A stretch of DNA of 64,000 bases from positions 1 through 64,000 of the forward strand of contig JAJDYG010000008.1 in assembly GCA_022822855.1 (NCBI GenBank). The letters run 5' to 3'. The position numbers and the translations under genes were made by a program. The notes under the pieces were generated by a model. The model saw only the letters and a list, made by a program, of their open reading frames with translations. It made no database searches and was not told the origin of the DNA. Origin of the DNA: Dehalococcoidia bacterium. Lineage in GTDB: Bacteria; Chloroflexota; Dehalococcoidia; Bin125. Below are positions 17,478 to 27,027 of the stretch, one piece after another (position 1 is the first letter of the stretch; every line of letters starts with the position of its first letter).

Positions 17478-18292
17478 CGACTGCGGAACCGACCCTCGAA
17501 GCCGGCGCCGATCAGCCGCGCCCGTGGAGCCGCCATGCCGGGGTGGTGATTCCGCCGTTCCTCGTCTTCGTTGCCGCCATCGGCCTGTGGGAGTTGATCG
17601 TCGAGGTGTTCGAGATCCAGCGCTTCCTGCTGCCTCGCCCCAGCGAAATCGCCAGCATGTTCGTCGACGACTTCGGCCGACTAATCCGCCAGGGGCGCAA
17701 CACGCTCGGCGTCGCTGGACGCGGTCTGCTACTCGGCGGCGGCATCGGCATCGCGCTGGCCGCGATCACCTTCCGCACGCGGTGGATGGCCGAAGGGATT
17801 GGCGTCTACGCGGCCGTGCTCAAGGCCGTGCCTGTGATCTCACTTGCTCCCCTGACTGTGGTCTGGTTCGGGATCGAGGCCGGGTCGAAGATTGCCACCG
17901 TGAGCATCGCAACCGCGCCGATCTTGTTTACCTACACGCTGGTCGGGCTGCGCAGCGCCGACGCCAACGCGCAGGAACTGATGCGCTCATACGCCGCCGG
18001 ACACTTCCGCACCTTCTGGAGCCTGCATCTGCCCTACGCGCTGCCATTCCTGTTCTCGGGTATGAAGATCGCGGTCACGATCGCTATGATCGTCGCGATC
18101 ATCTCCGAGTACTTCGGCGGCAGTTTCGAGAACCTGGGCGGATACATCCGCAATGAGGCCAACAATGTTCACACCGTCGAGGTCTGGACCGCCATCGTGA
18201 TGGCCTGCCTGCTCGGGATCAGCCAGTACATGATCGTGGCCGGCGTCGATCGCTACGTCCTCCGCTGGCACCCCTCCAAGCGCGGAAACTGA
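17474..18292 (+). CDS. ABC transporter permease (second subunit)
   Basis: A 272-aa inner-membrane permease starting at GTG 17474, overlapping the ATPase stop (GTGA). The EAA-type loop is LMRSYAAGHFRTFWSLHLPYALPF. It is a paralogue of the 15760 permease. Having two distinct permeases in one operon is typical of the HMP/pyrimidine-type branch of this family. It closes the ureide cluster. Confidence 0.9.
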
Positions 18293-18608
18293 ACCGACTG
18301 CACTGATCCTCGCCGACCCCGAGGTTGGCTACAGTGAGAACATACGACCGGCTGTGTTGAAAGTGTCCGCTCATGCTCGGACGACATCCCGCTCCCAATC
18401 GAGACGGTCCTGCCTATGGCCGAATTGTCCAAGCCGAAGGCCCAGGAAATCGAGCCAAATCTGAACACCTGGATGCCCCATCCTCAGCCCAGAGCACCAA
18501 GTCCGCACCAAACCCCCATTTCTTTCGCGCCCCGCCCCACCGGACAGTAACCTGCCCGCGGCCGCGTCCTCGCAAGCTGAGAGCGAGGTCATCGAGTGTG
18601 TGGTGCCG
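18293..18608 (+). repeat. A/C-rich intergenic element B
   Basis: A 316-base gap. TACAGT (18330-18335) plus GAGAACATACG matches element A in 15 of 17 positions. An ATG 25 bases later (18373) opens a 79-codon frame that ends in TGA at 18610-18612, overlapping the ATG of the next gene (ATGA). The + strand is C/A-rich and holds AAATCTGAACACCTGG, resembling units in elements C and D. Coding status of the frame is uncertain; composition is low-complexity (Pro, Arg, Ser, Ala). Confidence 0.4.
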
Positions 18609-19670
18609 ATGAACCGACAGGCACTCCGCCGTGTTGTGGCCTGGTTGACTGCCCGCGTGGCCGGGAGGCTCCTCTCGTTCCTGCCGCAGGAGGCCACGCT
18701 GCGTCTATTGGACCGGACCATCGCCCGACGCCAGAATCGCGACGCCCTCGCTGACCGGCCGGACGGGATTCACGTCCTGCTCTGCGGAGCCGGCGGCCCG
18801 CTGACAGACGTCAAACGATCAGGTCCCTGCCTGGCCGTCCAGGCGGGAGCTCACCTCTTTGTTATCGACGCCGGAACCAACGGCGCACGCAATCTGGGTC
18901 GCTTCGCAGTCAATCCCGGCCGCGTCGAGGCGGTCTTCCTCACTCACGCGCACTCGGATCACATTGACGGTCTGGGCGAACTGGGTATGTTGCGTTGGAC
19001 CGGCGGCGGCCACGACCATCCCCTGCCCGTGCATGGACCACCGGTCGTCAGTGAGGTTGTGGCCGGATTCAACCAGGCCTACGCGGCAGACTCCGGCTAC
19101 CGCGTGGCCCACCACGGGGAGGACATCGTCCCGCCGAGCGGCAGCGGCCTCGAGGCCGTCCCCTTCCCGCTGCCGGACGACCGCAGGCTCCATACCGTGA
19201 TCGAGACCGAGGACGGCGTTCGAGTCGGCGCCTTCTCCGTCGACCACTCACCAGTCTGCGAGGCCGTCGGCTATCGCATCGACTATCGGGGACGCTCCAT
19301 CGTCGTGAGCGGCGACACGACCTACTCCGCCAACCTGGTCGAACATGCACGCGGAGCCGACCTGCTCGTACACGATGCACTCGCAAGCAGGCTGACCGAG
19401 CGAATGGCCGCTGCGGTGGAGCTGGCCGGCAACAGCCGCTTGGCCAGGGTGCTGCGCGACGTGCCCTCGTACCACGCCGCGCCGGTGCAGGCGGCCCAGG
19501 CTGCGGCCGACTCGGGAGCGAAGCAGATGCTGCTCTACCACGTCGTCCCGCCCCTGCCGACATCCGCGCTGGAGCGAGTCTTCCTCAGCGGCATCGCTGA
19601 TGTCTACGACGGCAAGGTCACGCTGGGTGAAGACGGCACGCTCATTTCGTTGCCGCTGGAATCAAGCTGA
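18609..19670 (+). CDS. MBL-fold metallohydrolase, RNase Z-like
   Basis: A 353-aa metallo-beta-lactamase-fold hydrolase. Metal ligands are in THAHSDHIDG, then VDHSPV, SGDTTYS and a final LYHVVPP His. The order and the SGDT motif match the RNase Z/arylsulfatase-like branch. A short hydrophobic/basic N-terminus (RVVAWLTARVAGRLLSFL) may be a membrane or export segment. ATG 18609 overlaps the stop of the frame in element B; GTG 18600 is an alternative start. The substrate is unknown. Confidence 0.85.
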   Translation: MNRQALRRVVAWLTARVAGRLLSFLPQEATLRLLDRTIARRQNRDALADRPDGIHVLLCGAGGPLTDVKRSGPCLAVQAGAHLFVIDAGTNGARNLGRFAVNPGRVEAVFLTHAHSDHIDGLGELGMLRWTGGGHDHPLPVHGPPVVSEVVAGFNQAYAADSGYRVAHHGEDIVPPSGSGLEAVPFPLPDDRRLHTVIETEDGVRVGAFSVDHSPVCEAVGYRIDYRGRSIVVSGDTTYSANLVEHARGADLLVHDALASRLTERMAAAVELAGNSRLARVLRDVPSYHAAPVQAAQAAADSGAKQMLLYHVVPPLPTSALERVFLSGIADVYDGKVTLGEDGTLISLPLESS

Positions 19671-19688
19671 GCTCGCGGAGAGGAGTCG

Positions 19689-20915
19689 CTACTCGCTCGC
19701 GATCTCAGAGCGGATTTCCTGCAGGAAGGTAGCCAGATCGGCGATTGCCTCGGGCAGACGGGGGCCAAAGCCAAGCAGGTAGAGGTCCGGCATCGAGATA
19801 ATGTGTCGGTTCTGGCCGGCCTTGGTCTCAGCCATGCCGGGAATCTCCAACAGGCCCTCGATCCCGTCAACGACCGCCAGCCCGCGATCCATGACCAGGT
19901 ACACGTCGGGATCCGACGCCACCAGCGCCTCCGGCGTCAACGGCTGCCAGCCCACGATCCCCGCCTCCGTGGCGGCGTCGATCGCCCCGGCGGCTTCAAT
20001 GATCACCTGGGACTTGTTGCCCTCGCCCGAGACAAGCTGCAGTCCCCCGCGACGGATGTAGACCAGCAACACGCGCAGCGGATCGTCCGTGACCGCGGCG
20101 GCCGTGACCGCTTCCATCCGACGCCCAACATCAAGCGCCAACGCCGCCGCTCGCTGGGGAATGCCAAGAGCGTCGCCGACCATGCGAATCTTGATCTGAG
20201 GAGCATCGAGACTATTGAAGTCATCGACGATCAACACCTCGACACCGGCTTGCCCAAGCTGCTCCAGCACGCCCGGCGGTCCGGCCATCGGCGTACCGAT
20301 CACGATCGTCGGCTCAAAAGCGAGGATCGCCTCGGCGTTGAGGCCGCCGGCGAATCCCAGGTTGGGCAGCTCCTCGACCTCCCGTGGGTAGATGGAACTC
20401 GTGTCGCGAGCCACCAGATAGTCCTGAACACCAAGGGCGTACACGATCTCGGTGATGTCGCCGAACAGCGAGATCAAGCGCGTCCCCTCGGGCACAGACT
20501 CCTCGTCGGACGCCTGCTCAACCTGCTGTCCCTGGGCCGACGCCTGCTGCCCGCCCTGATCTTGAGCAGGCTCGCTCTGTTGTTCCGTCTGATCTGGTGC
20601 GTCTGACTGAGCCTGAGACTGCTGCGTCGCCGCGGCTGCCGTCTGCTGTTGCACCTGCGCTTCCCGCTGCTCCGCGGACAGGCGCTGCTGTTCTTGCTCG
20701 GGTCGTTCCTGAACCTGCTGCTCCTGGGGCGTGGCGCTGTCTCCCTGCCGCTCGGCATCGGCTGCGTCCTGCTGCTGGAGCTGCTGAGCGACATCCGGCT
20801 GAGCGGACGACTGATCCCGTTCATCGGCGCTGCAACCCAACCCCGAAATCAACACGACCGCTACCAGCGCGCCCAGCAATCCCCAACGCCAGATTCGATG
20901 CCTCACTGCTCGCAT
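19689..20915 (-). CDS. Heme/cobalamin-type ABC binding lipoprotein with Gln-rich linker
   Basis: A 408-aa exported lipoprotein. The signal peptide ends in lipobox ISGLGC (Cys about 28). A ~110-residue hydrophilic linker very rich in Gln, Glu, Ala and Ser follows. The C-terminal binding domain begins about residue 142 (GTRLISLFGDITEIVYALG), typical of the BtuF/HmuT/FhuD class III family. No permease or ATPase is adjacent; a FecCD-type permease at 52276-53379 could be its partner. The linker is shared in style with the two Dpp binding proteins and may space the domain from the membrane. Confidence 0.85.
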   Translation of the reverse strand: MRAVRHRIWRWGLLGALVAVVLISGLGCSADERDQSSAQPDVAQQLQQQDAADAERQGDSATPQEQQVQERPEQEQQRLSAEQREAQVQQQTAAAATQQSQAQSDAPDQTEQQSEPAQDQGGQQASAQGQQVEQASDEESVPEGTRLISLFGDITEIVYALGVQDYLVARDTSSIYPREVEELPNLGFAGGLNAEAILAFEPTIVIGTPMAGPPGVLEQLGQAGVEVLIVDDFNSLDAPQIKIRMVGDALGIPQRAAALALDVGRRMEAVTAAAVTDDPLRVLLVYIRRGGLQLVSGEGNKSQVIIEAAGAIDAATEAGIVGWQPLTPEALVASDPDVYLVMDRGLAVVDGIEGLLEIPGMAETKAGQNRHIISMPDLYLLGFGPRLPEAIADLATFLQEIRSEIASE

Positions 20916-21056
20916 CCACGTTGTCCTTCGCGATCAATCTCTCAACGAATCGGAGCACCTACCGGTGTATCACTAAATCCGGCAACACCGAAGACGCCGG
21001 ACCAGGCCAGCGCCTACAACACCCGGCCTCGCTCCCGCTCTATCGCCAGTGGGAAG

Positions 21057-21464
21057 CTAGTGCGAAGGCGATCCGAGGAAGCTGGAGCGGAACTTGACGC
21101 CCCAGTGACCGTCCTGGTTGGTGATGATCCAGAAGGTGTTGAACTTGTGATAAACGGTGCCGTCGGCGTGGGTGCGGTGGTTGATCAGAGCGACATGCGC
21201 CTTGTCCGGACCCGACTGGATGACCTCCATCGAAGCCGTCGTGGTGTGATGCCAACCCTCGGCCTCGAGTTGCGCTTGCCCCTGCCTGCTAATCTCGGCG
21301 AACTCTTCTGGAGTATCGATTTGCCTGAAGACGCCGCTCCAGAGGCGCACATGCGGATAGTTCAGCGCTGCCGCCAGGCATTCATGGTCCTGGGCGTTGA
21401 ACGCATCCTGAAACGCGTCGACCGCCGCTCTCGCGTGCTCCGCAACGTCAGAAACGTCAGACAT
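21057..21464 (-). CDS. SnoaL-like / NTF2-fold small protein
   Basis: A 135-aa protein of the NTF2-like superfamily. The pattern AAVDAFQDAFNAQDHECLAA at the start, then HTTTASMEVIQSGPDKAHVA and a closing WGVKFRSSF, is typical of SnoaL-like polyketide-cyclase/nuclear-transport-factor-2 proteins. Such proteins bind or isomerise small hydrophobic molecules; the exact role is unknown. It stands alone on the minus strand. Confidence 0.78.
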   Translation of the reverse strand: MSDVSDVAEHARAAVDAFQDAFNAQDHECLAAALNYPHVRLWSGVFRQIDTPEEFAEISRQGQAQLEAEGWHHTTTASMEVIQSGPDKAHVALINHRTHADGTVYHKFNTFWIITNQDGHWGVKFRSSFLGSPSH

Positions 21465-21641
21465 GTGGGTCCCTTCCGAGGAGTCTGGGCGCTCAGGTTA
21501 GTTGGCCTCGACAAGGCCTAAGGCTGGTACTCCAATGAACCGTCGATTGAGTGCCGCCGTGCCGGCGCTTGGCGCCGCAACGGTAGTCTGCTGTTGAGCG
21601 ACTGCAAATGAACGACTGCGATTGAACGAGGAGATGATCAC

Positions 21642-22616
21642 ATGGCCATACCCGCTCTCGACATTGAGGCCCACCTGGATGCTGAGCACCTGGCCGTACT
21701 CGAGGCGATGCCGGTACGGCTGAATCTGGACGACATTCCGGCCACACGCGCGGGGATGGCGGAACTGCGCGCCGCCTTGCTGGCTGCTCCGTTGCCTGAG
21801 AGCCTCGCCGTAGAGGATCACATGGCACCGGGCCCGGACGGCGCCCCGGATGTGATGGTCCGCACCTATCGCCCTGCCTCGCTGCCTGCCAACGCTCCAG
21901 CGCTGTACTGGATTCACGGCGGCGGCATGGTTCTCGGCAACGTTGAGATGAACGACCCCTACTGCGCCGGCATCGCCGACGAACTGAATGTGATGGTTGC
22001 GTCGGTCGAGTATCGGCTGGCGCCGGAGCATCCGTTTCCCGCGCCAATCGAGGACTGCTATGCCGGCCTGCGCTGGTTCGCTGCATCTGCTGACGAACTG
22101 GGAGTAGACCGGAATCGGATCGCGATTGGCGGCGGCAGTGCCGGCGGGGGATTGGCCGCTGGGTTGGCGCTAGTCGCCCGCGACCGCGGCGAAGTCAACG
22201 TGTGCTTCCAGATGCTGGTCTACCCGATGTTGGACGACCGCAACATGACCCGCAGCAGTCACGCGATCGTCGACCCCCGGGTCTGGAACCGAGCCTCCAA
22301 CCTGATTGGTTGGGACGCGTACCTCTCCGGAAACGCCGGTGGCGAGGACGTGTCCTCGTATGCAGCGCCTGCGCGCGCGACTGACCTCGCGGGCCTGCCG
22401 CCGGCTTACATCAACGTGGGCACGCTTGACCTCTTCCTCGACGAGGACATCGCCTACGCGCAGGCGTTGCTGGCCGCCAACGTGCCGACAGAGTTGCGCG
22501 TCTACCCGGGCGCCTTCCACGGTTCGCCGAGCATGGCGCCGGACGCCGAGATCTCCAGGCGTTGGACCAGCGACGAACTGTCGGCGCTCGACCGCGCCCT
22601 GAACGGACCGCGCTAA
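21642..22616 (+). CDS. Alpha/beta hydrolase, hormone-sensitive-lipase family esterase
   Basis: A 324-aa esterase. The HSL-family oxyanion motif HGGGMVLGN and the nucleophile elbow GGGSAGGGLAA are present. Asp and His of the triad fit TLDLFLDED and GAFHGSP in the C-terminal part. The ATG has GAGGAG 9 bases upstream. It precedes an LLM oxidoreductase by 50 bases in the same direction, suggesting shared catabolic use. Short-chain esters are the probable substrates. Confidence 0.9.
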   Translation: MAIPALDIEAHLDAEHLAVLEAMPVRLNLDDIPATRAGMAELRAALLAAPLPESLAVEDHMAPGPDGAPDVMVRTYRPASLPANAPALYWIHGGGMVLGNVEMNDPYCAGIADELNVMVASVEYRLAPEHPFPAPIEDCYAGLRWFAASADELGVDRNRIAIGGGSAGGGLAAGLALVARDRGEVNVCFQMLVYPMLDDRNMTRSSHAIVDPRVWNRASNLIGWDAYLSGNAGGEDVSSYAAPARATDLAGLPPAYINVGTLDLFLDEDIAYAQALLAANVPTELRVYPGAFHGSPSMAPDAEISRRWTSDELSALDRALNGPR

Positions 22617-22666
22617 CCTGCCTTGGCAGAACCAGTCGCCGGAACGCCGAATCGGAAGCGGGCCTG

Positions 22667-23704
22667 ATGGATTGCGGAACCTTCCTCCTGCTGCAGTCGC
22701 CGGGGGCGCAGGACCATGCCGAGGTGTTCGCGCGAGCCACTGAGATGGCCCAGGCCGCGGACCGGCTGGGCTTCGACAGCATCTGGTGCGCGGAGCATCA
22801 CTTCTCGACCTACGGCTACCTGTCGCGACCGCTGATGTTCGCCCAACACCTCGCGGCTCACACCGAGCGGATCCGCGTCGGATCAGCGGTCGTAGTGCTG
22901 CCATTGCATCATCCACTGGTCGTCGCCGAGGAGATCGCCACGGCCGACGTGCTGAGCGGCGGACGTCTCGATGTCGGGCTGGGACGCGGGTACCAGCGCT
23001 ACGAGTTCGACCGGCTGGGCCACACGCTCGATGAGAGCCGGGAACGATTCGACGAATCGGTCGACATCCTGCTCAAGGCGTTTGCCGGAGAGCCGTTCGC
23101 CCACGAGGGCAAGTACTACTGCTTCGACGAGACCAGCATTTTCCCGATGCCCCTCCAACAGCCGCATCCACCGATCTGGGTGGTCGGACAGAGTCATGAG
23201 TCGATTGCGGCCATCGCCGAGCGCGGGTTCAACCTGGTCTCAGGCGGCTTCGGCATCCCGATCGAGCGGCTGGCCGAGTTCCGGCAGACCTTTGAAGGGG
23301 CCATCCCGGATGCCGAGCAACGGGAGTCCGTCCGCGTGAGCACTCAGCGGCCGGTCTATGTGACGCACGACGAGTCGGAGTTGCCCGCAATCGTCGAGCA
23401 GGCGCGATGGAACATGCGCGTGACCCTGAGCCTGAGGCAAGGCCTGGCGCGCGTCGACCACGGTCAAGCGGTCGCCATCCCGCTGGACACGGAGCCGACA
23501 GCAGAGGAACTGCTCGACCGCTACTTCGTCATGGGAACGCCCGACACCTGCATCGCCAAGATCGAGCAGCTCCGCGAGGTCATGGGCACCGACCATTTCA
23601 ACGCCAACTTCTGGTTCGGCGATCTGTCCCAGGAACAGGTACTGGGATCGATGGAGCTCTTCGCTCAGGAGGTCTTGCCGGTGATGAAGTCGGGGAAGTT
23701 CTAG
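22667..23704 (+). CDS. LLM-class flavin-dependent monooxygenase
   Basis: A 345-aa luciferase-like monooxygenase. Typical blocks are RLGFDSIWCAEHHFS, RIRVGSAVVVLPLHHPL, LSGGRLDVGLGRGYQRYEF and the C-terminal MGTPDTCIAKIEQLRE. The ATG at 22667 has GGAAGC about 8 bases upstream; the frame is open further upstream without support. The stop overlaps by 3 bases that of the convergent SDR gene. Substrate unknown. Confidence 0.9.
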   Translation: MDCGTFLLLQSPGAQDHAEVFARATEMAQAADRLGFDSIWCAEHHFSTYGYLSRPLMFAQHLAAHTERIRVGSAVVVLPLHHPLVVAEEIATADVLSGGRLDVGLGRGYQRYEFDRLGHTLDESRERFDESVDILLKAFAGEPFAHEGKYYCFDETSIFPMPLQQPHPPIWVVGQSHESIAAIAERGFNLVSGGFGIPIERLAEFRQTFEGAIPDAEQRESVRVSTQRPVYVTHDESELPAIVEQARWNMRVTLSLRQGLARVDHGQAVAIPLDTEPTAEELLDRYFVMGTPDTCIAKIEQLREVMGTDHFNANFWFGDLSQEQVLGSMELFAQEVLPVMKSGKF

Positions 23705-24486
23705 GCTCCGCCGGTCACGTCGATCGTCACGCCCGTGACGAAGTCCGCGTGTGATGACGCGAGGAAACAGACCACGTTGGCCTGATCGATCGGTTCGGCG
23801 AGCCGACCCAGCGGGGTTCCGGTGACGGCGCGCTCGCGCAACTCTGCCGGACGACCTTCCCAGTGACGGCGGATCCGCTCGGTCAGCGTCGCCGAGGGCG
23901 CAATCGCGTTCACGTTGATCCCTGAGGGTCCAACCTCCAGCGCGAGCTTGGTCGTGAAGGCGATGATTCCGCCTTTGGCCGCTGCGTAGGCCGAGGAGCT
24001 GCTGGCGCTCTTGCCTCGGCCGGCGATCGAGGCGAAGTTGACGATCTTGCCGCCGCCCTGCCTGGTCATGTGAGGAATCACGGCGTGGCAGAAGAGGAAC
24101 GTACCGCTCAGGTTGAAGTCCAGCACCTGCTGCCACTCCTCCATCGTCAGCTCGTCCGCTGTCGCCGCAGAGTTGGCGATGATCGTCGAGCCTCCGACGC
24201 CATTGATCAGGATGTCGATGCGGCCGTAGCGGTCGATCACGTCGGCGACGACCGCGTCCACTTCGGCCTGTTCGAGCGCGTCGGCGCAGTAAATGGAGTG
24301 CTCGCCCTCACTCATCGCGTTGAGCGACTGTAGGAGGCCCTCGAGTGCTTCCTGGTTGATGTCGACGGCGACGACGTTCCCGCCCTCGGCGGCGATGATT
24401 ACGGCGCTGGCGCGGCAGATGCCGGCCCCCGCGCCGGAGATCAGCGCGACCTTGCCTCGGAATCGCGCGAACGTGGCATCGGTCAT
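23701..24486 (-). CDS. Short-chain dehydrogenase/reductase
   Basis: A 261-aa NAD(P)-dependent oxidoreductase of the classical SDR family. The cofactor motif is GAGAGICRASA, with a Cys where Gly is usual. Catalytic Ser is in NFASIAGRG and Tyr/Lys in SAYAAAKGG. The C-terminus is typical (FVTGVTIDVTGGA). I chose ATG 24486 (MTDATFARFRGK), with GAGAGGAGCACGAG before it. It lies 19 bases after the enoyl-CoA hydratase stop, so the two form an operon, perhaps oxidising a hydroxyacyl intermediate. Confidence 0.88.
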   Translation of the reverse strand: MTDATFARFRGKVALISGAGAGICRASAVIIAAEGGNVVAVDINQEALEGLLQSLNAMSEGEHSIYCADALEQAEVDAVVADVIDRYGRIDILINGVGGSTIIANSAATADELTMEEWQQVLDFNLSGTFLFCHAVIPHMTRQGGGKIVNFASIAGRGKSASSSSAYAAAKGGIIAFTTKLALEVGPSGINVNAIAPSATLTERIRRHWEGRPAELRERAVTGTPLGRLAEPIDQANVVCFLASSHADFVTGVTIDVTGGA

Positions 24487-24505
24487 CTCGTGCTCCTCTC
24501 CGGGC

Positions 24506-25363
24506 TCAGCGGCCCTCAAATTCGGGGCGGCGGCGTTCGCGCAGAGCAGCGCGCGCCTCATCGGCATCGGCCGACGTCGCGAGGATCGGCGATGCGTTCG
24601 AGGTCAACACGGCCGTCGTCTCGAGCGTGCTGTCCATCGCCGCCCGAATCACACGCTTGTTGATCCAGGAGACCATTGGCGGGTTGCGCATGATCCGGTC
24701 GCAGAGGGCCCGGACCTCCGACTCCAGGTCTTCCGAGGGGACGAGCCGGTTGAGGACGCCCCACTCCGCGGCAGTTGGACCGTCGAGATGTCCGGTGAAG
24801 GCGAACTCAAGCGCGCGACCCAGCCCGGCCAGGCGAGTCAGGTAGTAGGCCCCGCCATTTTCGATGATCTGCCCGACCTGTTGGTACGCGATGAAGCGCG
24901 TCTGCTCGCAGCCGTAGCGGATATCGCATTGCAGCGCCATGTCCATACCGAATCCGGCCGCCACACCGTTGATCATCGCGACCGTCGGCTTGCGGATGTA
25001 GGAGATGTCCTTCATCAGCTTGGTAATGCCGTAGTAGAAGCGCTGCCTCGTCGCGTCCAGACCCTCGGCCTCGTAAGGCGCGTTGCCGAGGTAGTTGTCG
25101 TCCGGCTCGAACTCGCCCAGATCCGACCCGCGGACATCGACGCCGGCGCAGAACCCGCGTCCGACACCGGTCAGCACGATGACCTTGACATCCGGATCGT
25201 CGTCGCCGGCGCGCATGTACTCGCCGACCTTGGCCAGCGTGCTCGTGCGCTCGGTACTGCCGACGGCGGCGTTCAACTTCTCGGGCCGATTGAACTTGAT
25301 CCAGAGAATCCCGTTGTCTTCCTTCTCGTAGAGCAGGTACGGGACGAGATCGAGTTGCTCCAT
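24506..25363 (-). CDS. Enoyl-CoA hydratase/isomerase family protein
   Basis: A 285-aa crotonase-fold protein. Marks are WIKFNRPEKLNA, GVGRGFCAGVDV, MINGVAAGFGMDMALQCD and GGAYYLTRLAG. The family hydrates or isomerises acyl-CoA esters; a longer insertion after FCAGVDV (GEFEPDDNYL and on) sets it apart from FadB-type enzymes. It is followed by an SDR in the same operon. The exact substrate is not inferable from the sequence. Confidence 0.88.
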   Translation of the reverse strand: MEQLDLVPYLLYEKEDNGILWIKFNRPEKLNAAVGSTERTSTLAKVGEYMRAGDDDPDVKVIVLTGVGRGFCAGVDVRGSDLGEFEPDDNYLGNAPYEAEGLDATRQRFYYGITKLMKDISYIRKPTVAMINGVAAGFGMDMALQCDIRYGCEQTRFIAYQQVGQIIENGGAYYLTRLAGLGRALEFAFTGHLDGPTAAEWGVLNRLVPSEDLESEVRALCDRIMRNPPMVSWINKRVIRAAMDSTLETTAVLTSNASPILATSADADEARAALRERRRPEFEGR

Positions 25364-25418
25364 ATGACTGCCTTTCGGGCGCCGGATATCGGGACTTCGT
25401 CAAATCCGACGGCCCAAC

Positions 25419-26108
25419 CTATCCCTCGAGGATCAGGCGGGTGAGCTCGTCCGGCGTGCTCAGCATTGGATAGTGCCCGGTATCGAGTTCATGCCAACGG
25501 GCGCCGAGTTTCTCCGCGCAGCGACGTTGGTGAGCTTCGCCCGGATTCGGCGCCTGTCGGCACCAGATCACGGCAGCGTCCCACGATTGATCCCAGAACG
25601 AATCGAGTTCGACCGGCCTGTTGAACACGGCGGCCGGATGTTGCCCGAAGCGCTCGGCGGCCCACTGCGCCAAGCCCGGTTCCATACTGGCGCTGAGCGT
25701 TTCCAGCATCGAGCCCTGAGCAGGCCCGGTCGCGACCTCAGACGCATCGATCGCCGCGCCCGAGACGATGTCGCGGATGGTCTCGCCGCTCAACAGTGCG
25801 AGCGCGTCGGCGAAAACGATGCGCTGAACCCGGTCCCGCGCGAGTTCGGCGACTCTGGTCAGGACCATCCCGCCGGATGACGTACCGACCAGCACGACAT
25901 CGTTGAGGTCCTCGTAGCGCATCAGCTCGACAATCTCGTCGGCATGGGTCTCGGTCGTGATGCCGGGCCGGACCTGCGCCGAGCGCTCGGCGCAGCCGTC
26001 GAGCGAGGGCGTATACACGACATGTCCGGCGGCCCGCAGTTGCGCCGCGACCGGAGACCATATCCAGCCACCTTGATACGCCCCGTGGATCAATACGAAC
26101 GTCGCCAT
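25419..26108 (-). CDS. Alpha/beta hydrolase (MES/HNL-like esterase)
   Basis: A 229-aa alpha/beta hydrolase. The start ATFVLIHGAYQGGWIW is the oxyanion region, VGTSSGG is the nucleophile elbow, and DTGHYPMLS carries the catalytic His. Short length and motifs resemble plant-type salicylate methylesterase / hydroxynitrile lyase-like proteins. ATG 26108 was chosen because the fold begins there. It may be co-transcribed with the downstream enoyl-CoA hydratase and SDR genes. Confidence 0.85.
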   Translation of the reverse strand: MATFVLIHGAYQGGWIWSPVAAQLRAAGHVVYTPSLDGCAERSAQVRPGITTETHADEIVELMRYEDLNDVVLVGTSSGGMVLTRVAELARDRVQRIVFADALALLSGETIRDIVSGAAIDASEVATGPAQGSMLETLSASMEPGLAQWAAERFGQHPAAVFNRPVELDSFWDQSWDAAVIWCRQAPNPGEAHQRRCAEKLGARWHELDTGHYPMLSTPDELTRLILEG

Positions 26109-26169
26109 GCGAAGCCTCCTCACTTCCTGCTGAGGCTAAGGCACGCCCGGCGACGGCGGAGGTGGCGCG

Positions 26170-26904
26170 CTAGGCCGCGGTCAGCGATCGGTCGGCGCAC
26201 CAGAGGAGGCCGTTGCGCACGAGCCGGCCGAAGGCGGGATGCTCCCAGGTGCGAGGATCGTGGCCGAGCTGCATGCAGAACACTCGAGAGTCGCGGTACG
26301 TTTTTGTCCAGGCCAGCGTCCGCATCGAGTTCTCGTTTTCGGTCGTCAAGAGCACGTCACAGTCGCCGCCGCAGTCGGCGATCGCGTAGGTCTCGTCCTG
26401 GATTGAGAAGTCCGAGATCCCGACTGCGGCCGGATGATCCTGATTGACCTGCACTTCGTACGTGCTTTCCCAGGTGTCATCGACCTCGATCCGCCGGTCG
26501 GGCATGCCGATCACATCCGACCAGAGGCCGCCGACTCCCCAGTTGAGCAACGCATGGTGCATGACGAAGATCGGCATCCCCGAGTCAAGCATCCGCTCCA
26601 GGCTCTCCACCGTCTTCTTGTCCGGCTCGTCTCGCAGCATCGTGTAGAACAGCGTCACGTCGTAACTGTCGCGCATGTCCTGATCGTCCGACGGCGGCTC
26701 GGTGATCCCGTGGTCGCCGCGAATGTCGGGCCGGCTGATCCGCAGGCCGTTCTCCATGAACGAGTCGTTGCCGGCCCCGAACAGCCACTGATCAAAGTGG
26801 TGGACGTAGGCGTCGATACCCTCCAGGCCATTGAAAAAGTCGATAAACGGCCGGACGTGGAAAAAGTGGCCGCCGGTCAACACCGCGACTGAGAGGTTGG
26901 TCAT
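26170..26904 (-). CDS. ThuA-domain protein (glutamine-amidotransferase-like fold)
   Basis: A 244-aa ThuA-like protein (trehalose-utilisation family). Typical segments are VAVLTGGHFFHVRPF, YDVTLFYTM, PIFVMHHALLNW and the C-terminal VFCMQLGHDPRTWEHPAFGRLVRNGLLWC. The family is linked to sugar/keto-sugar handling, but its reaction is poorly known. The ATG at 26904 has AAAGG 8 bases before it. It is transcribed divergently from the tartrate-dehydrogenase-like gene with a 123-base spacer. Confidence 0.85.
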   Translation of the reverse strand: MTNLSVAVLTGGHFFHVRPFIDFFNGLEGIDAYVHHFDQWLFGAGNDSFMENGLRISRPDIRGDHGITEPPSDDQDMRDSYDVTLFYTMLRDEPDKKTVESLERMLDSGMPIFVMHHALLNWGVGGLWSDVIGMPDRRIEVDDTWESTYEVQVNQDHPAAVGISDFSIQDETYAIADCGGDCDVLLTTENENSMRTLAWTKTYRDSRVFCMQLGHDPRTWEHPAFGRLVRNGLLWCADRSLTAA

Positions 26905-27027
26905 GGCAGAGCCTTTCGATTGCATCTCTGCCGCTGACCTTAGCGATTCTGGCTTGCGCACCGTTGCTCGACAGGTTCGCGCTAGCTTGCTCAAGATGGG
27001 GAAGACGTGAGCAAAGGACCGCTGACC

